A stretch of DNA of 64,000 nucleotides from DATGPD01 sp041398565. Its GTDB lineage: Bacteria; Planctomycetota; UBA1135; UBA2386. Shown piece by piece: positions 52,065 to 60,637 of this stretch. Below the pieces are notes generated by a model that saw only the letters and a list, made by a program, of their open reading frames with translations, had not been told where the DNA came from and made no database searches. The position numbers were made by a program, and so were the translations under genes. The stretch spans positions 992,001-1,056,000 of the forward strand of contig JAWKUN010000005.1 of assembly GCA_041398565.1 (NCBI GenBank). Direction: 5' to 3'. The first letter of the stretch is position 1, and each line of letters begins with the position of its first letter.

Positions 52065-53063
52065 ATGAGCAAGCTCCGCGTGGTCTCGTTCGGCCTCGGC
52101 CCCATCGGCGTGCGGGCAGCGCAGCTGGCCCACGCCCGCCGCAACCTCGAGCTCGTCGGCGCCATCGACGTCGACCCTGCCAAAGCGGGCAAGGACCTCG
52201 GCGATCTGTTCCAGCCGGCGACCAAGACCGGCATCACCATCGAGGCCGACATCGGCGCCCTCGATCGCCTGCGGCCCGACGTCGTCGTGCACTGCACGAG
52301 CTCCTTCATGCCCGTGGTGGAGCAGCAGGTCCTCGACATCTGCCGACGGGGCATCGACATCGTGTCGTCGACCGAGGAGCTGCTGGTGCCCGACCTACAG
52401 CACCCGTCGATCGCTGCTTCGATCGACCAGGCGGCGAAGGCGGGTGGCGCCACCGTGCTCGGAACCGGCGTGAATCCGGGCTTCGCCATGGACTTCATGG
52501 CCGTGGTCGCTTCGGCCGTCACCTACAGCGTGCAGCACGTGCGCTGCGTGCGCGTGGTCGACGCCGGCACGCGCCGGCTGCCGCTGCAGCAGAAGGTCGG
52601 TGCGGGCATGACCACCGACGAGTTCGAGGCCAAGCGGGCGACCGGCCGCTTCGGCCACATCGGCATGCGCGAGTCGGTGGCCCTGGTGGCGCGGGCCCTC
52701 GGCTTCGAAATCGATCGCAACGAGCAGTCGCTGGAGCCGGTGCTCGCGACCGAGGAGCGCAAGACGCCGTTCCTGACCGTGTCGAAGGGCGCAGTCGCCG
52801 GCATCCGCAACATCGGCCGAGGCAGCCTGGGGAGCCGGGTGTTGATCGAACTCGACCTCAGCATGTACGTCGGCGCGCCCGACCCGCGCGACGAGGTCCA
52901 CCTGCGCGGCGACCCCGACGTCGACTTGATCTTCCAGGGCGGCATCGCCGGCGACTCGGCGACCGCCGCGATCCTGATCAACTCGATCGCGCAGGTGGCC
53001 GCCGCCAGCCCGGGACTCAAGACCGTGCTCGACGTCGCACCGCCGCGCAGCACGGCGGTGTAG
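52065..53063 (+). CDS. Dihydrodipicolinate reductase / 2,4-diaminopentanoate dehydrogenase-like oxidoreductase
   Basis: A 332-residue NAD(P)-dependent enzyme. The Rossmann N-terminus has VVSFGLGPIGVRAAQLA and ends around VHCTSSFMPVVEQQV. The middle holds GTGVNPGFAMDFMAVVAS, a block typical of the 2,4-diaminopentanoate dehydrogenase group within the dihydrodipicolinate reductase superfamily. True DapB enzymes are about 270 residues and carry a different SGTTG motif, so this is probably not lysine synthesis. Substrate is open. ATG 52065 is preferred; a GTG lies six bases upstream. It follows pdxT by 56 bp and converges with the protease gene at a distance of six bases. Confidence 0.65.
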   Translation: MSKLRVVSFGLGPIGVRAAQLAHARRNLELVGAIDVDPAKAGKDLGDLFQPATKTGITIEADIGALDRLRPDVVVHCTSSFMPVVEQQVLDICRRGIDIVSSTEELLVPDLQHPSIAASIDQAAKAGGATVLGTGVNPGFAMDFMAVVASAVTYSVQHVRCVRVVDAGTRRLPLQQKVGAGMTTDEFEAKRATGRFGHIGMRESVALVARALGFEIDRNEQSLEPVLATEERKTPFLTVSKGAVAGIRNIGRGSLGSRVLIELDLSMYVGAPDPRDEVHLRGDPDVDLIFQGGIAGDSATAAILINSIAQVAAASPGLKTVLDVAPPRSTAV

Positions 53064-53069
53064 ACGCCG

Positions 53070-54239
53070 TCAGAAGTAGTCGGCCAGCGTCACTCGGTGC
53101 TCCTGGCCTGCACCGTCGCGGAGGACGACGACCGTGCCGGCCTCCTGCTGCAGCGCCACGCGCAGGTGCGGCGCGTTGGCGGACGTCACCTCGACGCCGT
53201 CGATGGCGGCGATCACGTCGCCCGCCCGTAGGCCCGCGGCGGCCGCCGGGCTCTCGGCCGTCACCGCAGTGACCCGCAGCCGCTCGCCGTCGTGGTCGAG
53301 TGCCAGGCCGCAGCGGTCGCGGCGAAACGGAGCCGCGAGGTCGGTCCCCTTTTCGAGGACGAGCCGCTTGTTGGCGTAGTCGAAGGTCACCGTGAAGCGC
53401 GACAGCAGTCGGGCACCGAGATTGCCATCGACGCCACCGCCGCCAAAGGCGCCATCGCCCTCCGTCGCGAGCGTGACCGGGACGCCGTGGAAGTCGACGC
53501 CACCGAGACCGACCCGGCCGGCGGTCGCCATCTTCGCGGGCAGCGATCCGCCGACCCCGGCGACTCTTATCTCGGCGAGGCGCGGGTAGCGTGCCAGGAG
53601 GTCGTGCTCCTTCACGAAGGTCGCGGTGAGCGCCAGGGTGTCTCCCGCGCCCGTGTCGACCACGCACCAAGCGGGGCCCAGATCCTCGAACTCCACCTGC
53701 ACCATCATGTGTCCCTGGTGTACGGGACGGAGCTCGCAGGACACCGCGCCGGGCGGAGCCGCGAACGCACCCTCGTGCACGCGCACGCGTTTGCCGGCGT
53801 AGTCGACCGTCACCGCGTGCGAGTGGAAGAGCTCCTTGCCGAGGATCACCGGCATGCGCCGCCCCAGACGCACGTGCACCTCCTCGAGGTCGAGGATGGC
53901 AACGGTCAAGTCGGGGAGTTCGAGGTCGCCGATGCGGATCGTGGCCGTCGCCAGGTGGACGCGCCGCTTCTCGCTGCCGACGCCCTTGGCGACCACCTCG
54001 CCCTTCGGCTGCAGCTCGAGTTGCTCGGCGAGCTGTTTGTCGACGACGGTGATTCCGGCACCCGAGTCGAGCACCACGTCGGTCGGCGTTCCGTTCAAGC
54101 TGCCGCGCACGTACAGGTAGCGATCGAGGTAGGGGTCGAGCGGCAGGTCGAACACGCGGCCCGAGGACTCGGCCTGCGCCGAGATGAAGGTGGCGAGGAG
54201 GAGGAACGCGCAGGCGGGGTGGAGGACGGCTTCGATCAT
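53070..54239 (-). CDS. Secreted protein with two retropepsin-like aspartic protease domains and a PDZ domain
   Basis: A 389-residue protein with signal peptide (ACAFLLLATFISAQA). Two retroviral-type aspartic protease halves are in tandem: VVLDSGAGITVVD with Asp 58, and WCVVDTGAGDTLAL with Asp 195. In classical retropepsins two identical chains dimerise; here both halves lie in one chain, as in pepsin. Residues about 315-385 form a PDZ domain (SPAAAAGLRAGDVIAAIDGV). This combination is known in some bacterial periplasmic proteases. Targets are unknown. The gene is downstream of the carboxypeptidase-regulatory-like gene on the same strand, separated by the dispersed repeat. Confidence 0.72.
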   Translation of the reverse strand: MIEAVLHPACAFLLLATFISAQAESSGRVFDLPLDPYLDRYLYVRGSLNGTPTDVVLDSGAGITVVDKQLAEQLELQPKGEVVAKGVGSEKRRVHLATATIRIGDLELPDLTVAILDLEEVHVRLGRRMPVILGKELFHSHAVTVDYAGKRVRVHEGAFAAPPGAVSCELRPVHQGHMMVQVEFEDLGPAWCVVDTGAGDTLALTATFVKEHDLLARYPRLAEIRVAGVGGSLPAKMATAGRVGLGGVDFHGVPVTLATEGDGAFGGGGVDGNLGARLLSRFTVTFDYANKRLVLEKGTDLAAPFRRDRCGLALDHDGERLRVTAVTAESPAAAAGLRAGDVIAAIDGVEVTSANAPHLRVALQQEAGTVVVLRDGAGQEHRVTLADYF

Positions 54240-54370
54240 GGCGGCGGGTGTGCCGCGGATCCTCGCGGCGCGCCGATCCTACGTTTCGATGCGCGCGGTA
54301 TCCCCGCGATGTCGGATCCGCACGTGTCGGCCAGGAGGCAGGTCCGCGAGAAGGGGTTGCCGCCTCAGGT

Positions 54371-54447
54371 GGGACGAGAGAATCGAGCGTACACGCTCCG
54401 AGCCGTGTTGCCGGCGATCGCCTTCGCGATCGCGAGCCTTCGGCTCA
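54371..54447 (-). repeat. Dispersed copy of the 79-bp structured repeat
   Basis: Read on the minus strand, this copy starts with TGAGCCGAAGGCTCGCGATC and shares its first 42 bases with the first unit of the array at 20280. The rest is diverged but keeps GTACGCTCGATTCT and a GAGCGT/ACGCTC hairpin. As at scpA, the opening TGA is the stop codon of the preceding gene. It lies between two co-oriented genes, so it may attenuate or terminate the transcript. Confidence 0.85.
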
Positions 54448-55647
54448 GTCGGAGGTGACGATCGTGGTGGTCTCGGCCTCGGCGAGGGTGCCCTCGATCT
54501 TCATCGGCACCAGGGCGGCATCGCGGGCCTCGCGCACGACCGCGCCCACGGCGGAGAGCCCGCGCAAGACGGCGCGGCCGTCGACGTCGGTCTCGGCCCA
54601 GGCGTGGCGCTCGTCGGCGTCCGAGGCCAGGACGTAGGCGCCGGCTCGCGGAGCGCGTGCGTCGTCCACCACGCGGACACGCAAGGGCTGCTCGGCGACC
54701 AACTTCAGCTCGGTCTGCAGGTTGCCGGGGCCCTCGACGTGCAGCGGACTGCGGATGCCGAGGGCGCCGCCGTGGGGCAGGACCTCGAGCTCGTAGTCGC
54801 CGGCGACCAGGCCGTGCACGCGGAATCTGCCGCCGTCGTCGGCGAGGCAGCGACGCACCAGGCCCTGACGGCGCAGGACCACCGGCGCCTGCGCGGCCGG
54901 TGTGCCGTCGGGCAGGAGGATGGCCCCGCCCAACCTCGCCCCCTCGGCGAGGGTGGCGACACCGAGGCTCACCATGCCTTCGTTCTGGGCCGGCAGACTC
55001 GCCTCGATCTCGGCGCACGTGCCGCTCTCGTGCCAGGCCACGAAGGAGACCTTCGCGGCTGCCACCGGAATCAGGAATCTACCGACGTCGTCGGTGAGGG
55101 CCGAGTCTCCGGTCTCGAGGCAGGTGACGACCGCTCCTGCCACGGGACGGCGGTCACCGTCGAGGAGGAAGCCCTCGCCCGCCAGGGCCGAACGCTTCGG
55201 CGACAGGGGCAGAGGCACCTGGGTCGCCCAAGGGGGGGGCGCGTTCATCTGCACCACGAAGTTCGTCAGATCGGCCGGCGAACAGCGCTCGACCACCGAC
55301 GAGAATCCACTCGCCGTGACCTCGACGCGCCGGTACGGATCCCGCAGCTTGACCATCACCTCGAACGACCCGCTGGTGCGCGTCAGTGCCGCGCCGCTGC
55401 CGCCCAGCACGCGGATCTGCGCACCGGCGAGAGGCTGGCCCAGCTGGTCGACGACACGGCCCTCCAGTTTGGCTTCGAACGGGGAGCTGGCCTGCGTGTC
55501 ACTCGGCTCCAGCCGTTCCTGGCGAGGGCCGGTCGGCGCCGGCGGCGTCTCACGCTGTGTGCCGAAGCCTTCGGTGAAGCCCCAGACCCAGAGAACGGGC
55601 CCCAGGATCGCGAACGTCGCGATGATCCAGTGCGAGGGTCGGTTCAT
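54445..55647 (-). CDS. Membrane-anchored protein with carboxypeptidase-regulatory-like domains
   Basis: A 400-residue protein with one N-terminal membrane helix (IIATFAILGPVLWVWGF), a proline-rich spacer and several beta-sandwich units of the carboxypeptidase-regulatory-like type. Repeating features are LEGRVVDQLGQPLAGAQIRVLG (about residue 60), FLLDGDRRPVAGAVVTCLE and ILLPDGTPAAQAPVVLRR, each the start of one domain. No catalytic domain is present. Such domains usually give structure or ligand binding to exported proteins. It is divergent from the glycosyltransferase gene across about 40 bp. Confidence 0.7.
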   Translation of the reverse strand: MNRPSHWIIATFAILGPVLWVWGFTEGFGTQRETPPAPTGPRQERLEPSDTQASSPFEAKLEGRVVDQLGQPLAGAQIRVLGGSGAALTRTSGSFEVMVKLRDPYRRVEVTASGFSSVVERCSPADLTNFVVQMNAPPPWATQVPLPLSPKRSALAGEGFLLDGDRRPVAGAVVTCLETGDSALTDDVGRFLIPVAAAKVSFVAWHESGTCAEIEASLPAQNEGMVSLGVATLAEGARLGGAILLPDGTPAAQAPVVLRRQGLVRRCLADDGGRFRVHGLVAGDYELEVLPHGGALGIRSPLHVEGPGNLQTELKLVAEQPLRVRVVDDARAPRAGAYVLASDADERHAWAETDVDGRAVLRGLSAVGAVVREARDAALVPMKIEGTLAEAETTTIVTSD

Positions 55648-55688
55648 GACGATCTAGCGGTTGGCCACCTTTGCAGGAGCATAGCACG

Positions 55689-56471
55689 GTGCCCGAGGCG
55701 TGCCGACGACTGACCGTCGTGGTTCCACTTTACGACGAAGCCGCCAACGTCGCGGCGCTCGGCCACGCCCTGACCTTGTTCCTATCGGAAGAAGGAGCCA
55801 CCCGGGTCGTGGATTTCGTCCTCGTCGACGACGGCTCCAGAGACGACACGCACGCGCGGCTGCAGGAACTCGCGCGTGCGCTCCCGGCCGAAGTGCTGCG
55901 GCATGCGCACAACCGCGGTCTCACGGCTGCCCTCGACAGCGGCCTGCGCGCCGCGCGTGGCGAGTTGATTGCGTGGCTGGACAGCGACCTGACCTACCCG
56001 CCTTCGCTGCTCGGCGAGCTGGCCCGGGCGTGCGACGCCGGTGCCGACATGGCCCTGGCATCGTGCTACCACCCCCAAGGCGGGGTCGAAGGCGTTCCGC
56101 GCTGGCGCCTGCTGGTGTCGCGCGCCGCGTCGACCGGGCACCGCCTCACCAGCGGCTCTCGCCTGCACACCTTCACCAGCATGGTGCGCGTGTTCCGCCG
56201 CGAAGTCCTCGACGACTGCCGTCCGGCGAGAGGCGGCTTCGTCGGCGTGACCGAGATCCTGCTGCGCGCCCTGCGCCGAGGCTACCGAGCGGTCGAGGTG
56301 CCCGCCGTGTTGCGCCGCCGGCGCGCCGGCGTCAGCAAGATGCGGGTCGCCCGCGTGGCGCTCGGGCACCTCGGCCTGATGTGGGCCAACGTCACCGGCC
56401 GCCTGTGCTCGTCCGCGCCCCCGAGGCCAGCGAGTGCAAAGGACCAGGAGTCCAGCGCGTCGGATTCGTGA
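55689..56471 (+). CDS. Family 2 glycosyltransferase
   Basis: A 260-residue polyprenyl-phosphate-type GT2 enzyme. Motifs are TVVVPLYDEAANV, VLVDDGSRDDT, AWLDSDLTYPPSLL (metal-binding DSD) and the acceptor-site RRAGVSKM near the end, close to the QxSKM motif of the DPM1/ArnC families. There are no clear C-terminal membrane helices, so it may be soluble or peripheral. GTG 55689 is chosen because AGGAG lies nine bases upstream; a TTG at 55671 would add six residues and has no ribosome-binding site. It resembles the enzyme at 40850 in type but not closely. Confidence 0.8.
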   Translation: MPEACRRLTVVVPLYDEAANVAALGHALTLFLSEEGATRVVDFVLVDDGSRDDTHARLQELARALPAEVLRHAHNRGLTAALDSGLRAARGELIAWLDSDLTYPPSLLGELARACDAGADMALASCYHPQGGVEGVPRWRLLVSRAASTGHRLTSGSRLHTFTSMVRVFRREVLDDCRPARGGFVGVTEILLRALRRGYRAVEVPAVLRRRRAGVSKMRVARVALGHLGLMWANVTGRLCSSAPPRPASAKDQESSASDS

Positions 56472-56790
56472 ACGGATGCCGCGCGCGTCGGAGTCGTCGT
56501 GCCCTGGCGGGCCCTGCCCGCCGTCTTCTTCTCTGCCGAATCCCGGGTTGCGGAGGCCCGGTCGGGCCGAGGTTGCGGTCGAGCGCGCTTCCGGGTGCTT
56601 CCATGCCAGGGCGAGTTACCTTGACCTTCCCGATGGGCTATGGCGCCGAGGCCATCTGGTGTTCGCTCACGGCCTCGCCCACGGCCTTGCCGTGCCAGCG
56701 TTCAGGGGTGGAGCTTGTCTCCATCCGCTGCAAGGCTGGCACGATGGCGGGCGACCCCCCAGGTCCGGCCATCTTCCTCTCCCTGGTCGC
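56472..56790. other. Intergenic region before the large lipoprotein gene
   Basis: A 319-bp gap that should carry the promoter of the 1259-residue lipoprotein gene. No gene, repeat or riboswitch is recognised. A TTGACC (56621) and TATGGC (56639) are present but only 12 bases apart, too close for a standard promoter. Confidence 0.3.
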
Positions 56791-59700
56791 ATGAAGCCCA
56801 TTACTCCCGGGCGCCGTCAACTCGACGACGCGTGTTCCTCCCTGCCCGTGCAACTCCGTGCGTCACGTCACGAGTTCGCGGTCGCCCTCCGGCGTCGCGG
56901 ATTCCTGGGCCGCGGCTTCCTCGGTCTGGGGCTCTTGGGTCTCGGGCTGGTGGCCGCCGGCTGCGGTCGCGGTCGGCGGACGGGTGACGTCGGCGCGACA
57001 CCGCTGGACGTGGTGGGCGCGCGGCACGGCCGCCTCGTCGACGTCTACTCCATCCGGTCCACGACCCACGGCGAGGGGAGCGAGCTCTACGCCAAGGATG
57101 TCCTCGTCGGGTACGAGCTACCCGAGCACTGCGAGTACCGCGGCGTCGATCCCGAGACGCTCAACGCGCGCGTCTTGGTGCGCCTGCCGGCCAGCGATGC
57201 CGGCTTCGGCGACGTGCTCGGCAAGCTGGAGCAGGGTGCCGTCACCGTCGATCTGCGCGATCGAGGCGGTCTGCGAGCGCCGGTGCCGCGCGACGCGGCG
57301 ACCGAATTGGTGTTCGACCACGAGCTGCCGGTCGATCTGGCGTTCTTCGCCGAACTCGACAGCGCTGGTCGCGTGCGCGGCGCCAAGAACGTCACGGCGG
57401 TTCGCGTCGTCCAGCGGATGCCGGGCGCGGCGGACGAGGCGGTGCCAGTGCGCTTCGCTGTGCGCGGCAACCGTCTTCTCGTCGATCCGGTCCTCGCCGA
57501 GAGCGAGGCGGAAGCGTGGAAGCTGCCGGCCAACGGACTGGGACTGCCTGAGTCTTCGCCTGGCGACGGCGCCAACCTCGAGGTTCGCCTCAGCACCGGA
57601 CAGCCGGACAGCCTGCCCGGCCTGCGTGGCATCGGCCTGCAGTTGGCGGGTGCCGACATCGTCTTGCCGCTGCGCAGCGGCAACAGCACCGATCGCGGCG
57701 GCTACATGGCGGGCGGTTTCTCCACCGGCCGGTTGGCCCCGCGCTTGCTCGGCGCGCTGACGATGTATCTGGAGCAGGTGGTCGACGTCGACACCGGCAC
57801 ACAGGAGGTGACGCTGTTCAAGAACGGCATCGTCCACGACATCGACGATGGCGACGTGATCCGCCTGTTCATCGACAACGGCAGCGTGCCGGTGCTGGTC
57901 ACCGACATCATCGCCGATCCGCTCGACGACCGCGGCCTGCCGGCCGTGAGCCACGTCCGCGCCCTGGTCACGCGCACCGCCGGTCTGCGCGAGAACGACC
58001 CCCGGCGTTTGCCCAACTACCCGAGCGATCCGCGCTCGCCGCAGGGTGAGCAGTGGTTGGTGGCGAACGCACCGCGCGCGGTGCTCATGGCCGAGTTCGC
58101 TGCCGAGCGCCGCGCCGGCGGGCGGACCTACGGCGATGACCCGCGCTACTTCGTGCAGTGGTCGCCGGCGCCGCTGGCCGGTGTTGCCGTCAGCGAACCC
58201 TGTGACGACGTGTCGCCCTTCGCCGGTGCCGTGGTGCGCTTCAGCCAGCCGGTCGACCCGGCGACGGTGCGCGCTGCCGACACGCTCTTCTTCGCCACCC
58301 GCGACGTCATGGATCCTGCCGCCCTACTGAGCTTCGTGCAACGGCAGAACATCGACCCGCAGGTCTTCGATGTGCAGAAGTTCCGCACGCCGCACCTGGT
58401 CGCGGCGACGGCCCTGCCCGTCGACGGCAGCAACACGACGTTCCGCTTGCAGGCGCCCTACGGGTTCTACCTCGACGCCGCCATGCGTCGGGCCGACGAG
58501 GGGCAGTCGTTCGCCAACAAGACCTTCAAGTACCAGCTGCACGTGGTGAGCGGCACGAACGGCATCGCCGACACGTCGGGCAACCAGCTCGAGCTGGGCT
58601 GGCTGACGCCCCGGCAGCACGTGGCGGTGCCGTTCGCGCTCGACATGCGGCGCGACGGCTCCGGCCGGCCGCTGTTCGCCGACAACTACGTGGCCTCGGT
58701 GACCCGCCGCTTCCAGTCGCGCGACGAGGACGAGCAACCGTCCTACTACCTCGCCGACGAGGTGCAGGCGCCCAACGCGACGCCGAACCCCTACGCGTTC
58801 CCCCTCGACGACCTGCTCGGCGCGGTGATCTACCTGCCCGAGGGCCGTCTGGAGGGGCGGCCGACGTCGCGCGTGCGCGCGGTGGCGGACGACCTCAATC
58901 AGCTGCCGCCGCCGCCGCAGACCAGTCCACTGCGTTGGTGCCCGGTGGCTGTCGGTGGCGAGCCGCAGGTTGCCACGAGCACGGCTGCGGTCCGATTCGG
59001 TGTCCCGATCCAGAACCCGACCAATCCGTTCGGGTGCCGCATGCAGACGCTCTGGCGTGAGATCGACCTCGGCGTCTCACGCGTCGATCCCTTCGACTTC
59101 AACCTCGACGTCGAAGCGATGTACTGGGGCGTGCATTCGACGACCACCGTCGTGTTCGACCGGTTCCCGCGCACGAGCCTCTACCTGGGCCATGGCGAGC
59201 ACCGGCCGGAGCCGTGCGTGGGCGTAAACAGCGCCCTGCCCTCTCTGGCGCCATCGGGTCTTCTCCTGCCGTTCGCCGACAACTACGTGCACAACCTCGA
59301 CCGCACGGGCGCCAAGGAGATGGCGCCGCCGCCGCAACCGGCATTCGTCGACCAGGCGTGGACGATCGACCCGACACGGCTCGTGTTCGAGCCCAACCGT
59401 GTCAACCGCTACGCACCGATGCCGGCCTTCGAGTCGCCGGCCTTCGTGTGGCGCGACGAGACGATGATGGCCCAGGGTGGCAACTCGCACACCGGCGGCG
59501 ACGTCTTCAACTCGGCGATCCCGATCCTGCCCTACATCGTCTCGCCTTCGCTGCAGGGCCAGGGTCGCTACGTGACGCTGCAGAACAACCAGTTCGCGTT
59601 CAATCTCGGATACTGGAGCAACGCCGAGAACTTCCAGCTCGACCTGAGCCGGCGCAACGTGCGCGACACGCTGACCGGCGGCAGCGTCGGCTCGATCGCC

Positions 59701-60570
59701 CTGCCGCTGCTTGCCGACGTCCAGGTGCATCCGGCCTTCGATGCGGCCGACCACGCTGTCCCACCGGTCGGTGCCAACGGCTGGCAGATCGCCTTGACGG
59801 TGCAGACCTCCGCCTTGCCCGCGTTCCGCGCGTTTTCGTCGGGTGGCCTGGTGAACGGTGTGCCGATGGTCGTCGATCCGACTCGTCCCGAGTGGGACCG
59901 GGCCGTGGGCGGCATCAACCCGGTCACCGGCCAGCGCACGCCGGCCAGCGACAACTCGCTCTACTGGTCGATGTTCGACTTCGCCAAGACGCGCAGCGTC
60001 GCCACGTTCGGCTTCGTCGAGCTCCTCGACCCGCACCGCATGCCGGCGACGGTGGTCGACCCACGGTTGGGTCCCTACTTCGGACGGTCGTTCCCTGCCA
60101 ACAACAGGATCGCCTACTCGGCGCAGTTCGAGCCGCCGCTCGATCGCCAGGCACCCGGCACCCGCATCGATCTGGAGTTCCGCGGGGCCGGCGTGGTGGA
60201 CCCGCAGCCGTGGCGCTCGCTGGAGCGGCGGTTGGGCTACGTGGCGCCGGACGCCAAGAACTTCCCGCTCGACCCGCTCAAGGCCGCCGACGCGCACATC
60301 CGCAAGAACGACGACCGCCCGGTGGGTGCTGTGGCACGCGACTGGTGGACCTACCCCTACAACAAGAACCTCACCGACTACACCAGGGACCCGGCGCAGC
60401 TCAGCGATCCGGCGTTCGTCGCCCGCTTCGCTGGCCCGAACGACACCTTCACGCCCGACGACGTGCGCTACGTCAACTGGCGCTTCATCCTGCACAACAG
60501 CACGGGGGCGACTCCACGAGCGCCGCGCATCGACACGTTCATGCTGTCGTACCGCTTCGAGTCGCGTTGA
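56791..60570 (+). CDS. Large lipoprotein of unknown function with SbsA/Ig-like region
   Basis: A 1259-residue exported protein. After about 30 polar residues a hydrophobic stretch (FLGLGLLGLGLVAAGC) ends in a lipobox, so it should be anchored in a membrane. The chain is beta-strand rich. One segment, FAGAVVRFSQPVDPATVRAADTLFF (about residue 478), matches the start of SbsA Ig-like domains; a block with TSGNQLELGWLTP resembles the end of such a unit. No enzyme motif is seen. The start at ATG 56791 gives the only frame with a lipobox near the N-terminus. It may be a surface or structural protein. Confidence 0.6.
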   Translation: MKPITPGRRQLDDACSSLPVQLRASRHEFAVALRRRGFLGRGFLGLGLLGLGLVAAGCGRGRRTGDVGATPLDVVGARHGRLVDVYSIRSTTHGEGSELYAKDVLVGYELPEHCEYRGVDPETLNARVLVRLPASDAGFGDVLGKLEQGAVTVDLRDRGGLRAPVPRDAATELVFDHELPVDLAFFAELDSAGRVRGAKNVTAVRVVQRMPGAADEAVPVRFAVRGNRLLVDPVLAESEAEAWKLPANGLGLPESSPGDGANLEVRLSTGQPDSLPGLRGIGLQLAGADIVLPLRSGNSTDRGGYMAGGFSTGRLAPRLLGALTMYLEQVVDVDTGTQEVTLFKNGIVHDIDDGDVIRLFIDNGSVPVLVTDIIADPLDDRGLPAVSHVRALVTRTAGLRENDPRRLPNYPSDPRSPQGEQWLVANAPRAVLMAEFAAERRAGGRTYGDDPRYFVQWSPAPLAGVAVSEPCDDVSPFAGAVVRFSQPVDPATVRAADTLFFATRDVMDPAALLSFVQRQNIDPQVFDVQKFRTPHLVAATALPVDGSNTTFRLQAPYGFYLDAAMRRADEGQSFANKTFKYQLHVVSGTNGIADTSGNQLELGWLTPRQHVAVPFALDMRRDGSGRPLFADNYVASVTRRFQSRDEDEQPSYYLADEVQAPNATPNPYAFPLDDLLGAVIYLPEGRLEGRPTSRVRAVADDLNQLPPPPQTSPLRWCPVAVGGEPQVATSTAAVRFGVPIQNPTNPFGCRMQTLWREIDLGVSRVDPFDFNLDVEAMYWGVHSTTTVVFDRFPRTSLYLGHGEHRPEPCVGVNSALPSLAPSGLLLPFADNYVHNLDRTGAKEMAPPPQPAFVDQAWTIDPTRLVFEPNRVNRYAPMPAFESPAFVWRDETMMAQGGNSHTGGDVFNSAIPILPYIVSPSLQGQGRYVTLQNNQFAFNLGYWSNAENFQLDLSRRNVRDTLTGGSVGSIALPLLADVQVHPAFDAADHAVPPVGANGWQIALTVQTSALPAFRAFSSGGLVNGVPMVVDPTRPEWDRAVGGINPVTGQRTPASDNSLYWSMFDFAKTRSVATFGFVELLDPHRMPATVVDPRLGPYFGRSFPANNRIAYSAQFEPPLDRQAPGTRIDLEFRGAGVVDPQPWRSLERRLGYVAPDAKNFPLDPLKAADAHIRKNDDRPVGAVARDWWTYPYNKNLTDYTRDPAQLSDPAFVARFAGPNDTFTPDDVRYVNWRFILHNSTGATPRAPRIDTFMLSYRFESR

Positions 60571-60637
60571 GGCTGCAAGCGGCGCGGTCGGCGCCGCGGG
60601 CCGACAACCGCGCGGCGATGCGAGGTGGCCGCCGGGC

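Noticed and set aside
56621..56644. Sigma-70-like promoter TTGACC/TATGGC
   Set aside because: Only 12 bases separate the two hexamers, too short for a functional spacer.
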